Positions 17,301 through 24,746 of a stretch of DNA of 64,000 nt are shown in pieces (within the stretch, counting starts at the first letter, position 1; each line of letters starts with the position of its first letter). The DNA is from G965222335 sp965222335 (GTDB lineage: Bacteria > Pseudomonadota > Gammaproteobacteria > Pseudomonadales > Halieaceae): positions 1,426,001 to 1,490,000 of the forward strand of contig OZ244944.1 in assembly GCA_965222335.1 (NCBI GenBank), in the 5' to 3' direction. The notes under the pieces are model-generated. The model was given only the letters and a program-made list of their open reading frames with translations. It made no database searches and was not told the origin of the DNA. The position numbers were made by a program, and so were the translations under genes.

Positions 17301-17611
17301 ATAATGCTACTGATATTGGCAGATTCATGACTGAACGTAGCCAGTTCGCCCTGCAGGATATTAAAGGCTGAAAAGCTGTGAAAAATATTGTTTCCAGCTA
17401 CGGAGCCATCCGCCTCGCTAATCTCGAAGAGGCCGCTACGCACCGTACCCGCCGGGTTCGGCCCGATTGAGCCATCGAACACGGCGTCCGCAAAAGCGTG
17501 CTGAGCCAGGGCTATCGCAGAAACCAGCAGTGTGCTCGCCGCCAGCTTGAGTCGCCAGATACCGTGATTGCAAGAGAGACCTGCGGTTCCATAGTTTCTG
17601 CCTAGCGTCAT
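14366..17611 (-). CDS. Two-partner secretion exoprotein TpsA (filamentous haemagglutinin N-terminal domain)
   Basis: 1081 residues. After a signal peptide (LKLAASTLLVSAIALAQHAFA) comes the TPS domain: ADAVFDGSIGPNPAGTV, GNNIFHSFSAFNI, ISSIIARVSG and LWLINPSGIVIG. The remainder is a long right-handed beta-helix-like passenger rich in short N/D/G/S repeats with no visible enzyme or toxin domain. The only cysteines after the signal region are two near the end (about C1012 and C1075). A similar C-terminal pair tethers HMW1 adhesin to its transporter, so this may stay on the cell surface. It is short for a haemagglutinin and has no CDI-type toxin tip. Coupled to tpsB by a four-base overlap; 23 bases after the CHAT gene. 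Confidence 0.9.
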   Translation of the reverse strand: MTLGRNYGTAGLSCNHGIWRLKLAASTLLVSAIALAQHAFADAVFDGSIGPNPAGTVRSGLFEISEADGSVAGNNIFHSFSAFNILQGELATFSHESANISSIIARVSGDSASEIHGGLQVRQLNNATLVPTDASLWLINPSGIVIGDGASFDPLSTVLLSTANRVGFANGDSFYSHEPVLSSVLSIAEPSAFGFLDKQDLPATVAARGIRVSLADTGNNNLPLLLPNVTLVGSSLDATMPGVLLSGDIAGPLAATAASAPIDSSPIQAIQLGLGALAPGGSMFVSGAGPNPLSAEPGTPLGGILVRNTNLVASDFGIGDSANLSVLADQLRIDNSYIEAYSLDQSVAVSLRAISDISFIDTVLYSSTDGAVDGGDVRVDTRHYTQSRGQVTSRNLDFTAPTGEPGNLIFGSSASLPMQTFTLGDGMIQSFSTGPRGGDILINVRDKLQLSGRVEGGAGISNINSGNGTSGDILLVGDTIASESTQIFSAGLNPGDDRFISLQAGDGGLEMVNSTILASSSSGRSGATVSLASTGDLSLVSDGERSLVATGTSSTLDGGDIFIAADGNLFLQGNMDLSNTSSDDVPDVGDAGAVSLSGRNIELIQVDSGQAGFGISSTALGAGASGPIVMMAAEDLLIRGQHDLSSRTLGTGNSGAVILQGNRIRIESSEPASLSTSSLGAGDAGIISLAALDSLDIAGAAIDSVAADQGAAGFVLLSAGSVQIQDTTLATATRANDSADTPAQIGITATENLSISESRLQSNATGLSPAGQVLLSAGNNLAVNNVSVQTATLGEGVTGSILLLSGGDLELAGSATELLSNSIGASDAGDVSAVAGGTLFFRDGGFIQTSATGSGNAGRILLSADKVRLSLARIEGTSENAGGGDVGIFGRDIQLDGDLDAGGIVFITADSQASDAAGNGGSITLGNPMAPAELILVRNSGLLANANAGNGGRININAEEFLRDARSTFQVSSNLGDQGVLEINAPEQDISAAVAELEVAILDATDLIRDQCAVDPDDASSLVIAADAVTTEQYDTYLTGAVRLGRGSASLGDVLPPTDGGNGQLLLARRPGANCLQVTQP

Positions 17612-17634
17612 CTATCTCGCCCTCTGCAGCATGG

Positions 17635-19914
17635 CTAGAGCCAGTTTCCAATCATTAAAAAGGGCGCCCACTTGCTCGGATGACTGCCCCGCTCACTCCT
17701 GACCAGCTTCAACTGTGCCCGCTGCAGGCTGCGCGCCTTGGACGCGCCGCCATTCGCAAGCGCGCGGTAAAACTCTGTCACAATATCAACCGCGGACTGG
17801 TCATCCACCTCCCAGAGGGTCGCCAGCGCGCTACGGGCTCCGGCCTTGAGCGCTACGCCGGCGAGGCCCAGTGCGGCGCGATCGTCACCGGCTGCCGTTT
17901 CACACGCGCTGAGCACGAGCAGCTCCAATGATGCGCTATTGGTGGCACGGGACTGAATATTGCGACTCAAGGCATTTATCTGCAGCCTGTCGTCATAGGT
18001 CAGGAGAAAGGAATCGTCATAACTCCCCCCGAACTGACCGTGTGTCGCAAAGTGCACCACACTGTAATCGCCGCTGCTTAGCTCAGCTTCCACGCGGCCC
18101 AGGGTGAAAGCGCTGTTGGTGAAGCTCCTTGCGTTCATGATGTCGTCAAGGGACCTGAGCTCACGCTGCACGCCGGGTAGAGCCGGGAAGCCCTGTACTG
18201 ACTCCGAGATACCCCCTGCCAGCACCGAATAGGACTGGCCGGCAAAAGGCTTGGGATCGATGAGTGTCAGTCCGGGCGCTATGGCGATCGCGAATCGCTC
18301 AATCAAATAACCCTGACCATCATGCAGCGCGGATAGTGGAATCGTTCGCAGCGCGCCGTCCGGCACGAACACCAGGGTGTCGATGCGGCTCTCGGCAAGT
18401 GCAGGTTCCAGCGGCTCAATCAGCATCGTAAACAGCAGCTGCGCCAGCCGCAGGTAGTCTTCGCTTCCGGTATCTGCCTCCAGGTTCAGCCGGAATTCCC
18501 GCACGATCCCTACGAGCCGGGTGCGTGTAACGGGCACGGATATCTGCTGAATATTCTTGTTCGTGGTTAGCAGCAGCTCGAGCCGGTCCTCAAGCAAGAC
18601 GGGATAAAGAACCGCAGTCCTGTCCGCCATGCTGTCCAGCTCAACCTCAGCTCCTGCCACGCACTGTGCCCGGAAGTAATCCTGCACTTCCGCCCGCTTC
18701 AGGCCTTCCAGGGTTGCTCGGGTCCGGCTCAACAGCGCCTGCTTGTCCGCGCCGGCACGCAGCGGCAGGCTCTGCTTCAGCAACAGGTTCGCGTAGCCGT
18801 AGTACATCGGTTTGATCACCTGGTTCAGGGTGCCCAGATCAAATGCATCCAGGCTGCCTCGCAGTAGTTCGAGGCTGGCAATGGCGCGATCATAGGCTGC
18901 TATTGCGGCTTCAGAATCGCCCATCGCCTCGTGCGCTCTCGCTATGATCCACTCCCACCGGTACTCGAGGTCAACGGCGCCCGCCTGTGCGGCCGCTGAC
19001 AGCGCGGTCCTGGCGACGTCGAGGGCGGCCTCGTACTGTCGGTCATCCGCGTACAGTTCCGCGACATAACCGCCAATCAGTGAGCGATCGCGAAGCGTCA
19101 GTCCGCCGCTACCGCCGGCATCCCGGAGCAGCTCGAAGGCCAGCAGGCGGAGGGACGCATCGCCTGCCAGTTCATTGACCGCCCGGCGGTAAAGCAGGGC
19201 AAGGGCGATCTGGGAACGCCATGCGGCGGGGTGCGGCGAGCTCGCAAGGGAGTGAGAGAGGCGCTCCGCGGCCTGTTCGAAGTCTGCCAGCCGCCCGTCA
19301 TCCAGCATGGCTCTGGCGGCATTGACCCGGTAGGGGGCTTCGTCGGCCCCCCCCAGTGCAATTTCAGCCGCTGCGGTGAATTGCGCAATGGTGTCCGCAG
19401 GCAGCGCCCGTGGCTGCCGAATGATCGCAGCGTCATTTACAAGACTGGCTCGCAGTTCGCGTGGCACTTCACGCGCCTGTGCAAGCGCGTCGCTAATCTC
19501 CGCATTTGCCTCCTCGTAGGCACCGCGCTGTAGGGCCAAACGCGCACGCTGTTGCTGCACCAGCACCGCGAGCACAGGAGTGGCTTGCGGCAAGGAATCC
19601 AACATTGTCTGCACCTCGCCCAGGACGGATTCAGCGCGCGACCACCTGCCCTGCCTGCGCAGAAGATCCGCTTCCAGGACGCCGGCCTCAACATCTGACG
19701 CCTCGGCTGGCGGCGAGGGGTTCCTGCCACGCTCCTCCAGTAAAGCCAGGGCGCCCTGGACGTCGCCGGCGGCACTGAGGGCCTCAGCCTCGTACAACAC
19801 CGCACTATCGCTGGCGAGAGCAGGCTTAGCCAGCGACAGCAGTGCCGAACCAAGCAGGCACCCGATAATGGCGGCAACCTTATGAGGCGACGCTCTGCGG
19901 CAAGGATTCTTCAT
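17635..19914 (-). CDS. Exported TPR protein with C-terminal CHAT (caspase-like) domain
   Basis: 759 residues. It starts with a Sec-type signal (VAAIIGCLLGSALLSLAKPALA), then TPR-like alpha-helical repeats (about 35-400; EAEALSAAGDVQGALALLEERG is the first) and a CHAT domain (about 480-759). The CHAT domain is a clan CD cysteine-peptidase fold related to caspases and separase. The catalytic dyad is present: His in VVHFATHGQFG (about H625) and Cys in LVLSACETA (about C671). The family end KWAPFLMIGNW is intact. The signal peptide places this peptidase outside the cytoplasm. It overlaps the kinase gene by four bases and precedes tpsA by 23, so it belongs to the same transcript. Confidence 0.9.
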   Translation of the reverse strand: MKNPCRRASPHKVAAIIGCLLGSALLSLAKPALASDSAVLYEAEALSAAGDVQGALALLEERGRNPSPPAEASDVEAGVLEADLLRRQGRWSRAESVLGEVQTMLDSLPQATPVLAVLVQQQRARLALQRGAYEEANAEISDALAQAREVPRELRASLVNDAAIIRQPRALPADTIAQFTAAAEIALGGADEAPYRVNAARAMLDDGRLADFEQAAERLSHSLASSPHPAAWRSQIALALLYRRAVNELAGDASLRLLAFELLRDAGGSGGLTLRDRSLIGGYVAELYADDRQYEAALDVARTALSAAAQAGAVDLEYRWEWIIARAHEAMGDSEAAIAAYDRAIASLELLRGSLDAFDLGTLNQVIKPMYYGYANLLLKQSLPLRAGADKQALLSRTRATLEGLKRAEVQDYFRAQCVAGAEVELDSMADRTAVLYPVLLEDRLELLLTTNKNIQQISVPVTRTRLVGIVREFRLNLEADTGSEDYLRLAQLLFTMLIEPLEPALAESRIDTLVFVPDGALRTIPLSALHDGQGYLIERFAIAIAPGLTLIDPKPFAGQSYSVLAGGISESVQGFPALPGVQRELRSLDDIMNARSFTNSAFTLGRVEAELSSGDYSVVHFATHGQFGGSYDDSFLLTYDDRLQINALSRNIQSRATNSASLELLVLSACETAAGDDRAALGLAGVALKAGARSALATLWEVDDQSAVDIVTEFYRALANGGASKARSLQRAQLKLVRSERGSHPSKWAPFLMIGNWL

Positions 19915-21671
19915 GGCTCCCTCAAGTAACTCCTCGCACCCGGGTGGCCGAGCGCCGCGGCCTGTTCGAAATAACGCCGCGCACGGTCCGGGTCGGCCCG
20001 CTGGCCGTACAAGCCGCCGTCCAGAATTTGCGCAAGGTTGAACAGGGCGTTCCTGTCTTTCTGTTCTCCGGCGGACTGCAGTAGCTCCAGCCCCCTGGCA
20101 ATGTCCTGGCCGAGCAGGCGCCCCTCGAGCAGGTAGTTCGCCAGCATGGTTTGCGCCAGGAAAAACCCACTCTCAGCTGACCGCTCGAGTATCTCCAGAG
20201 CGCCACGCCGTTGGCTGTCGGTCGATGCCCTCGCCAATCGCAGCATGGCGTAGTGATAATCGGCAAAAGGGTTGCCGCCTGCGGCTGCCTCGGCTGCCAA
20301 CTCCAGGGCACGTGCCTGGTTCACCTGCCCGCCCCAGCCCGTGTCAAGGAGTTCGCTGGCTACGACTTGTGCGCGGGCACTACCGCGCTCAGCTGCCGTC
20401 AGGAACACCTCCAGCAATGCGGGGTCACCAGAGAGCTTTACCTGCAGAATGTCGCTGAACAAACTGCGCGGGTACTGCTCCGTGTAAGAGCGCTCCAACT
20501 CGTCAAGTCCGGAATTGACCGCGTCGTAGAATGCAAAAAATTCCCCTGGCTCGGGCGTTGTTAAATCTTGCGGCTGAATTTCGCCTGGCGTCACTGGCAG
20601 GCCTGTCCGCACCTCCCCTGTCGCCGCTGCAGGCTCAACGGCGCCGGGCGTCCCGGTTTCGGCAGGCGGCGGGGCAGAACGCCATGGGAGCAACCAGGTC
20701 AGCCCGATGGCGAGGCTTGAGACCAGGGCAATGGCGATTAACCAGGCGCGCCGACGCCGGCGGGCAGAATCCGGAGCACCCTCCGGCTCTACCAGGGTGG
20801 CTTGTTCAGAATCAGCTTGCGTCACCGCAGCGCGACCACCGGATTTCCCGGTGAGCGCCTCGATCGCTGCGAGCAGCTCACCACAGTCAGCAAAACGCTT
20901 GTCCCTGTCGTAGGCAAGCATGCCATCTACCAGGGGCTGCAAGTGCTGCAAAGTCTCCGGGAGCCTGGGTGGCTGGCTTTGCATACGTTGGCGGGAAATC
21001 TCCGCGAGCGTTCGTCCGGGAAAAGGTAGTTCGCCTGCCAGCATCTGGTAGAGCAGTACACCCAGGCTGTATATATCAGAGCGGCCGTCCAGCTGCTCCC
21101 CCTCGGATTGCTCGGGGCTCATATACTTGGGTGAACCAATCACCGACCGGACCTGGGTAATTTCAGTGAGTTCCGACTCGGCCACGGAAGGTCGCGCGAT
21201 CCCGAAGTCCGTGACCACTGCCTCGCCGGATTCGCGGAACAGGATGTTGTCGGGCTTGATATCCCGGTGAACGAATCCTTTCTGATGGGCAAAGCCGAGT
21301 GCCGCAGCCACCTGCCGGGTGATTTCGAGGGCGACGTGTTCTTCCATGGGGCTGCGCATGCGCTCGCGAAGGTCGCCAGCGTCAAGAAGCTCCATCGCAA
21401 GATAGTAGGTACCCTGGTGCTCGCCGACATCATAGACGGAGATAATGTGAGGATGGGTCAGCCCCCCCACAATGCGCGCCTCACGCAAGAACCTTCGCCC
21501 GAACTCGGCGTTGGTGGCCAGCTCGGGCAGGATAACCTTGAGCGCGACCTGGCGCTCAAAGCCCTGCTGGATCGCCAGATAGACCTGCGCCATGCCGCCG
21601 CTTCCCAGCAGACGCCTGATGGAGTACCCGGGTATAACAACAGGCGCTTCGCCGATTATTGTCGTATTCAT
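19911..21671 (-). CDS. Transmembrane Ser/Thr protein kinase with C-terminal SEL1 repeats
   Basis: 586 residues. A complete PknB/Hanks-type kinase domain (about 14-275): glycine loop GSGGMAQVY, VALK lysine (K45), HRDIKPDN (D137), DFG (D155), APE-like SPEQSEG, and IYSLGVLLYQMLAGELPF. A juxtamembrane stretch with RRRRR precedes a single membrane helix (about 310-330, AWLIAIALVSSLAIGLTWLL). The outer part ends in three to four SEL1-like repeats (about 430-585; ARALELAAEAAAGGNPFADY, GLELLQSAGEQKDRNALFNL). The kinase is predicted cytoplasmic and the repeats periplasmic, so it could sense envelope partners. Its stop overlaps the start of the CHAT gene (ATGA). Confidence 0.92.
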   Translation of the reverse strand: MNTTIIGEAPVVIPGYSIRRLLGSGGMAQVYLAIQQGFERQVALKVILPELATNAEFGRRFLREARIVGGLTHPHIISVYDVGEHQGTYYLAMELLDAGDLRERMRSPMEEHVALEITRQVAAALGFAHQKGFVHRDIKPDNILFRESGEAVVTDFGIARPSVAESELTEITQVRSVIGSPKYMSPEQSEGEQLDGRSDIYSLGVLLYQMLAGELPFPGRTLAEISRQRMQSQPPRLPETLQHLQPLVDGMLAYDRDKRFADCGELLAAIEALTGKSGGRAAVTQADSEQATLVEPEGAPDSARRRRRAWLIAIALVSSLAIGLTWLLPWRSAPPPAETGTPGAVEPAAATGEVRTGLPVTPGEIQPQDLTTPEPGEFFAFYDAVNSGLDELERSYTEQYPRSLFSDILQVKLSGDPALLEVFLTAAERGSARAQVVASELLDTGWGGQVNQARALELAAEAAAGGNPFADYHYAMLRLARASTDSQRRGALEILERSAESGFFLAQTMLANYLLEGRLLGQDIARGLELLQSAGEQKDRNALFNLAQILDGGLYGQRADPDRARRYFEQAAALGHPGARSYLREP

Positions 21672-21689
21672 CGATTTCGCGGCGACATG

Positions 21690-21735
21690 CTAGGGCACCT
21701 CTGAATAATGGCAATTGTGCTCAGAGGTGCCCTAG
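21690..21735. repeat. Inverted repeat, short form of a dispersed element
   Basis: Perfect 15-base arms, CTAGGGCACCTCTGA (21690-21704) and its reverse complement (21721-21735), around a 16-base loop. It fills the gap between the OmpA-like gene and the kinase gene and supplies the TAG stop of the former. The first 33 bases closely match 23676-23707, so this is a dispersed repeat rather than a simple terminator; it has no U-tract. As RNA it could still attenuate or protect the transcript. Confidence 0.75.
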
Positions 21736-22643
21736 TTCACGATCACCTCCAGCCGTCGGTTTAATCGGTGGTCTGACTCAGACAGGTTCTCGCCCGGATA
21801 TTTGGGCCGCGACTCGCCCGCTCCCATGGTCCGCAGCCGGCCCTGCAGGGAAGGAAAATCCGATTCCAGTGCCAGCCTGGCGGCTTCCGCCCGCTGCTCG
21901 GACAGTACCATGTTGTAGTCCCAGCCACCGCGTACGTCGCTATGGCCAATCAGGGTGAAGGTCTTGCTCGCATAGTCCTCGCCGGACAGGACTTTACCCA
22001 GTTCCAGGATATTGCCGCTTGTGAGCTCGTCCATTTCAGCACTGTCCAGCTTGTAATTGATGGGAATCCGGACCGAGGCCCCTATCCGCTTCGAATCAGC
22101 CCCGCCAGATGCGGTGTCATTCATGGCGAGCAGACCGAATTCCTGGGCCGCCAGGCTGCGCTTGATCGAATCGCTGCTGATCTTTGAGCCTGCCAGGCTC
22201 TGGTCCAGCTCCCGGGCACTGTCGAGCATCCAGGAAGGCGGGCTCGAGTGCGTGCCGATCGCGCGTTCCAGCATCGTGAGGGCTTCAAATCGCTGACCAT
22301 TCAATGCCAGTCCCTGGCCATAGCGCGCCATTGACAGCGCTGCCTGGTCACGGTCGGCTGCGTGCTGAACGGCATTTTCATAGGCCGCGAGTGACTCCTC
22401 CAGGCGACCCTGCTTCTGCAGTGCGGTGCCCAGCAGGTGCCAGGCCGGATAGGACGCGCAGGCGTCAACCGACCTGTGCAGCCAGTCTATGGCCTTGGCG
22501 AGATCCTGGGACGCCCCGGCCTGCCTGCCAAGCAGGTAATAGCGTTTACCGTCCTCGCAGGGAATGTCTGCACCAGAGGCCCGCACTCCCCCTGCTGCTA
22601 TAAGGACACCCAGCGCGATGCCCCAAAGATGACCTCGCTTCAT
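21732..22643 (-). CDS. OmpA-family protein with TPR repeats
   Basis: 303 residues, first gene of the block. Signal peptide (LWGIALGVLIAAGGVRASG), then TPR-like repeats (about 28-150; DLAKAIDWLHRSVDACASYPAWHLLGTAL, LEESLAAYENAVQHA), then an OmpA/MotB-type peptidoglycan-binding domain (about 190-303). That domain has FTLIGHSDVRGG, LSEQRAEAARLAL and HRLNRRLEVIV. Likely periplasmic, anchored on the cell wall. The stop codon is provided by a dispersed inverted repeat. It may hold the TPS/CHAT machinery at the wall or be a separate envelope protein; its place in the transcript is inferred from strand and the 60-base gap. Confidence 0.85.
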   Translation of the reverse strand: MKRGHLWGIALGVLIAAGGVRASGADIPCEDGKRYYLLGRQAGASQDLAKAIDWLHRSVDACASYPAWHLLGTALQKQGRLEESLAAYENAVQHAADRDQAALSMARYGQGLALNGQRFEALTMLERAIGTHSSPPSWMLDSARELDQSLAGSKISSDSIKRSLAAQEFGLLAMNDTASGGADSKRIGASVRIPINYKLDSAEMDELTSGNILELGKVLSGEDYASKTFTLIGHSDVRGGWDYNMVLSEQRAEAARLALESDFPSLQGRLRTMGAGESRPKYPGENLSESDHRLNRRLEVIVN

Positions 22644-22912
22644 GTGAGCGCTCTCACCGGAAAATAGTGTCTAAGCATAGACGCCAGGCGAGCCCCTGCA
22701 TGCCAATCGCGCGGAAAATGTGACGCAGTTAACTCTTTTTGAACCGGTGACCTCTTGAACCCAACACACGGCTCGCCGCGCTTAACCCTGTCCCCCGCCG
22801 ACAAATACCCTCACAACGGGCCTGCTGGTGAGCAATACCGGACGCACGCCACTGTCCGGCTGTATGCGTTAGACTAGACCTCCTCAGTACACCCTCTAGG
22901 AATTCGAGGAAC

Positions 22913-23698
22913 ATGAAGATTACCTCCTGGAACGTCAACGGGCTGCGCGCCATCATCAAGAAGGACTTCGCGCAGTCCCTGGATACCCTGGCAACCGACA
23001 TTCTCTGCCTGCAGGAGACCAAGGCACAGGATGAACAGGTCATCGCGGCCCTGGACGGCATCGACGGCTACCATGTCTACAGTAATTCCGCGGAACGCAA
23101 AGGGTACGCGGGCGTGGCCATTCTCTCCCGCAAGGCGCCGCTAGCCGTGCAGGCGGACATGGGTATTGCGGAGCACGACCGGGAGGGACGGGTGCTCACT
23201 GCAGAATATGATGACTACTACCTGCTCACGGTCTACACGCCCAACTCGGGCAGCGAACTTGTGCGTTTACCCTATCGCGAGACCTGGGACGCAGAGTTCC
23301 TTGCCTTCGTCAGGAAGCTGGAACAGCACAAGCCGGTATTGATGTGCGGCGACTTCAATGTGGCCCACAGAGACATTGACATCGCCCGGCCCAAGCCAAA
23401 TTACAACAAGAGCGCGGGCTACACCCAGAAAGAAATCGACGGAATGGACGCACTCCTCGCCGCCGGGTTCGTCGACACTTTTCGCCACTTCCACCCGGAG
23501 GAAGTCAAATATAGCTGGTGGAGTTATCGTGCCGGCGCCCGTGGCAAAAACATTGGCTGGCGTATCGACTACTTCCTGGCGTCCCCTGAGCTCGTAGATC
23601 GCCGGATTACCGGCGCGGTAATACACAACGAGATCATGGGCTCCGACCACTGCCCCGTGGCGGTAACACTGGACCAGGGCACCTCTGAACAACGGTAA
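22913..23698 (+). CDS. xthA: Exodeoxyribonuclease III
   Basis: 261 residues, class II AP endonuclease and 3'-5' exonuclease of base-excision repair, cytoplasmic. Family motifs are all visible: MKITSWNVNGLRA, LCLQETKAQD, GYAGVAILSR, LMCGDFNVAHRDID, IDYFLASPEL and the catalytic GSDHCPV near the end. The last residues (DQGTSEQR) and the stop are coded by the start of a dispersed repeat (AGGGCACCTCTGAA), a slight tail change without effect on motifs. GAGGA precedes the ATG closely. The gene is divergent from the OmpA-like gene across a 269-base gap in which I see no clear element. Confidence 0.96.
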   Translation: MKITSWNVNGLRAIIKKDFAQSLDTLATDILCLQETKAQDEQVIAALDGIDGYHVYSNSAERKGYAGVAILSRKAPLAVQADMGIAEHDREGRVLTAEYDDYYLLTVYTPNSGSELVRLPYRETWDAEFLAFVRKLEQHKPVLMCGDFNVAHRDIDIARPKPNYNKSAGYTQKEIDGMDALLAAGFVDTFRHFHPEEVKYSWWSYRAGARGKNIGWRIDYFLASPELVDRRITGAVIHNEIMGSDHCPVAVTLDQGTSEQR

Positions 23699-23707
23699 TG
23701 TACTCAG
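23676..23707. repeat. Dispersed repeat, second copy (core)
   Basis: AGGGCACCTCTGAACAACGG through CTCAG matches the first 33 bases of the element at 21690-21735 at about 28 positions, with one base missing. Here the inverted right arm is absent; the following 150 bases (to about 23860) look like non-coding, repeat-type DNA although an open frame crosses them. The repeat ends xthA and starts the next reading frame. Confidence 0.65.
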
Positions 23708-24705
23708 GCTGCAAGGCAATGCCACAATCAAGGCGCCGCTTTGAAGGCAGGCTGCTTGCCCGTCGAAAAGCGGCAACGCGGAGTGCGGTATTGCCTGGAA
23801 GCCCCGAAGGGCGGGCCCTGCCTGAGTCCGGCGAAGCAGCGACACGGGTTGTTGCTCTTGTAGTGGCCACGCTGCTGGTGGCGGGCTGCACCGCCTACCC
23901 GAGACCTCTACCCGCCGTGAACGGTGTCTCTGACGAGCTGTCGTCAGCGTGGAAAACCCGGCTGCATGACGATACCGGGCTCCCGCTTATGACCGCCATA
24001 CGCGCGCGTGAAGATAACGCTGGCGGTCCGCTAATGGTTTACATAGAGGGTGACGGCCGCGCCTGGCGAAACAGGCGCGAGCCCTCGCTCGACCCCACTC
24101 CCCTCAACCCGCTGGGAATGAAGCTGGCCATGGCCAGTGACCCGCAATTCGATACTGCCTACATTGGGCGGCCATGCCAATTCGCCGCGAGGCAATCCGA
24201 ACACTGCCAGGTTCCGGTCTGGACCTCTGACCGGTATAGCCAGGCGAGTGTCGATGCGGCGGGAGCAGCCATTGACCAATTGAAACAAAGCAACACGCAG
24301 GACGTCGTCCTGGTCGGCTATTCTGGCGGCGGTGTTATCGCAGCGCTGCTCAGCAGGCAGCGCACCGATACCATGGCCCTGATCACCGTTGCGGCCAATC
24401 TCGACACCAGCGCATGGACCAGCCACCACGGGGTTTCTCCCCTGACCGGCTCCCTGAACCCCGCAGATTACCCGACCACACTAATGAAGGTCCCACAGCT
24501 CCACTTCACGGGCGGCGATGACACCATCGTACCTCCGCAGATCATCAGCCGCTATCTGCAATCCATTGACCTGGATATCGCGGTCCACCAGCGCGAGCTT
24601 GAGGGTTACGATCATCGCTGTTGCTGGGTTGAGAACTGGCCGCGCCTGCTTGAGCAGGTACTGCTCGAGGTTCGCGTACTACCGACACGGGGTAGCCGGG
24701 ATTAA
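23698..24705 (+). CDS. Alpha/beta-hydrolase-like lipoprotein
   Basis: 335 residues as the longest frame; the real N-terminus is uncertain. A lipoprotein signal lies at residues 50-64 (VVALVVATLLVAGC, lipobox LVAGC). The 49 residues before it are Arg/Ser-rich and coded by repeat-like DNA. The mature part shows a hydrolase nucleophile elbow GYSGGG (about residue 203), an aspartate-rich FTGGDDTIVPP and a late histidine in GYDHRC, consistent with a Ser-Asp-His triad. The ATG at 23698 overlaps the xthA stop (TAATG); an internal GTG/TTG start nearer the signal is also possible. Substrate unknown. Confidence 0.7.
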   Translation: MYSGCKAMPQSRRRFEGRLLARRKAATRSAVLPGSPEGRALPESGEAATRVVALVVATLLVAGCTAYPRPLPAVNGVSDELSSAWKTRLHDDTGLPLMTAIRAREDNAGGPLMVYIEGDGRAWRNRREPSLDPTPLNPLGMKLAMASDPQFDTAYIGRPCQFAARQSEHCQVPVWTSDRYSQASVDAAGAAIDQLKQSNTQDVVLVGYSGGGVIAALLSRQRTDTMALITVAANLDTSAWTSHHGVSPLTGSLNPADYPTTLMKVPQLHFTGGDDTIVPPQIISRYLQSIDLDIAVHQRELEGYDHRCCWVENWPRLLEQVLLEVRVLPTRGSRD

Positions 24706-24746
24706 GGCAGCCTGGTCAGCTCGCCACGCCGCTGACACCAGAGGGA

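Noticed and set aside
14366..17611. TpsA as a contact-dependent inhibition toxin (CdiA-like)
   Set aside because: Only 1081 residues, no VENN/pretoxin motif, no C-terminal toxin domain and no immunity gene next to it.
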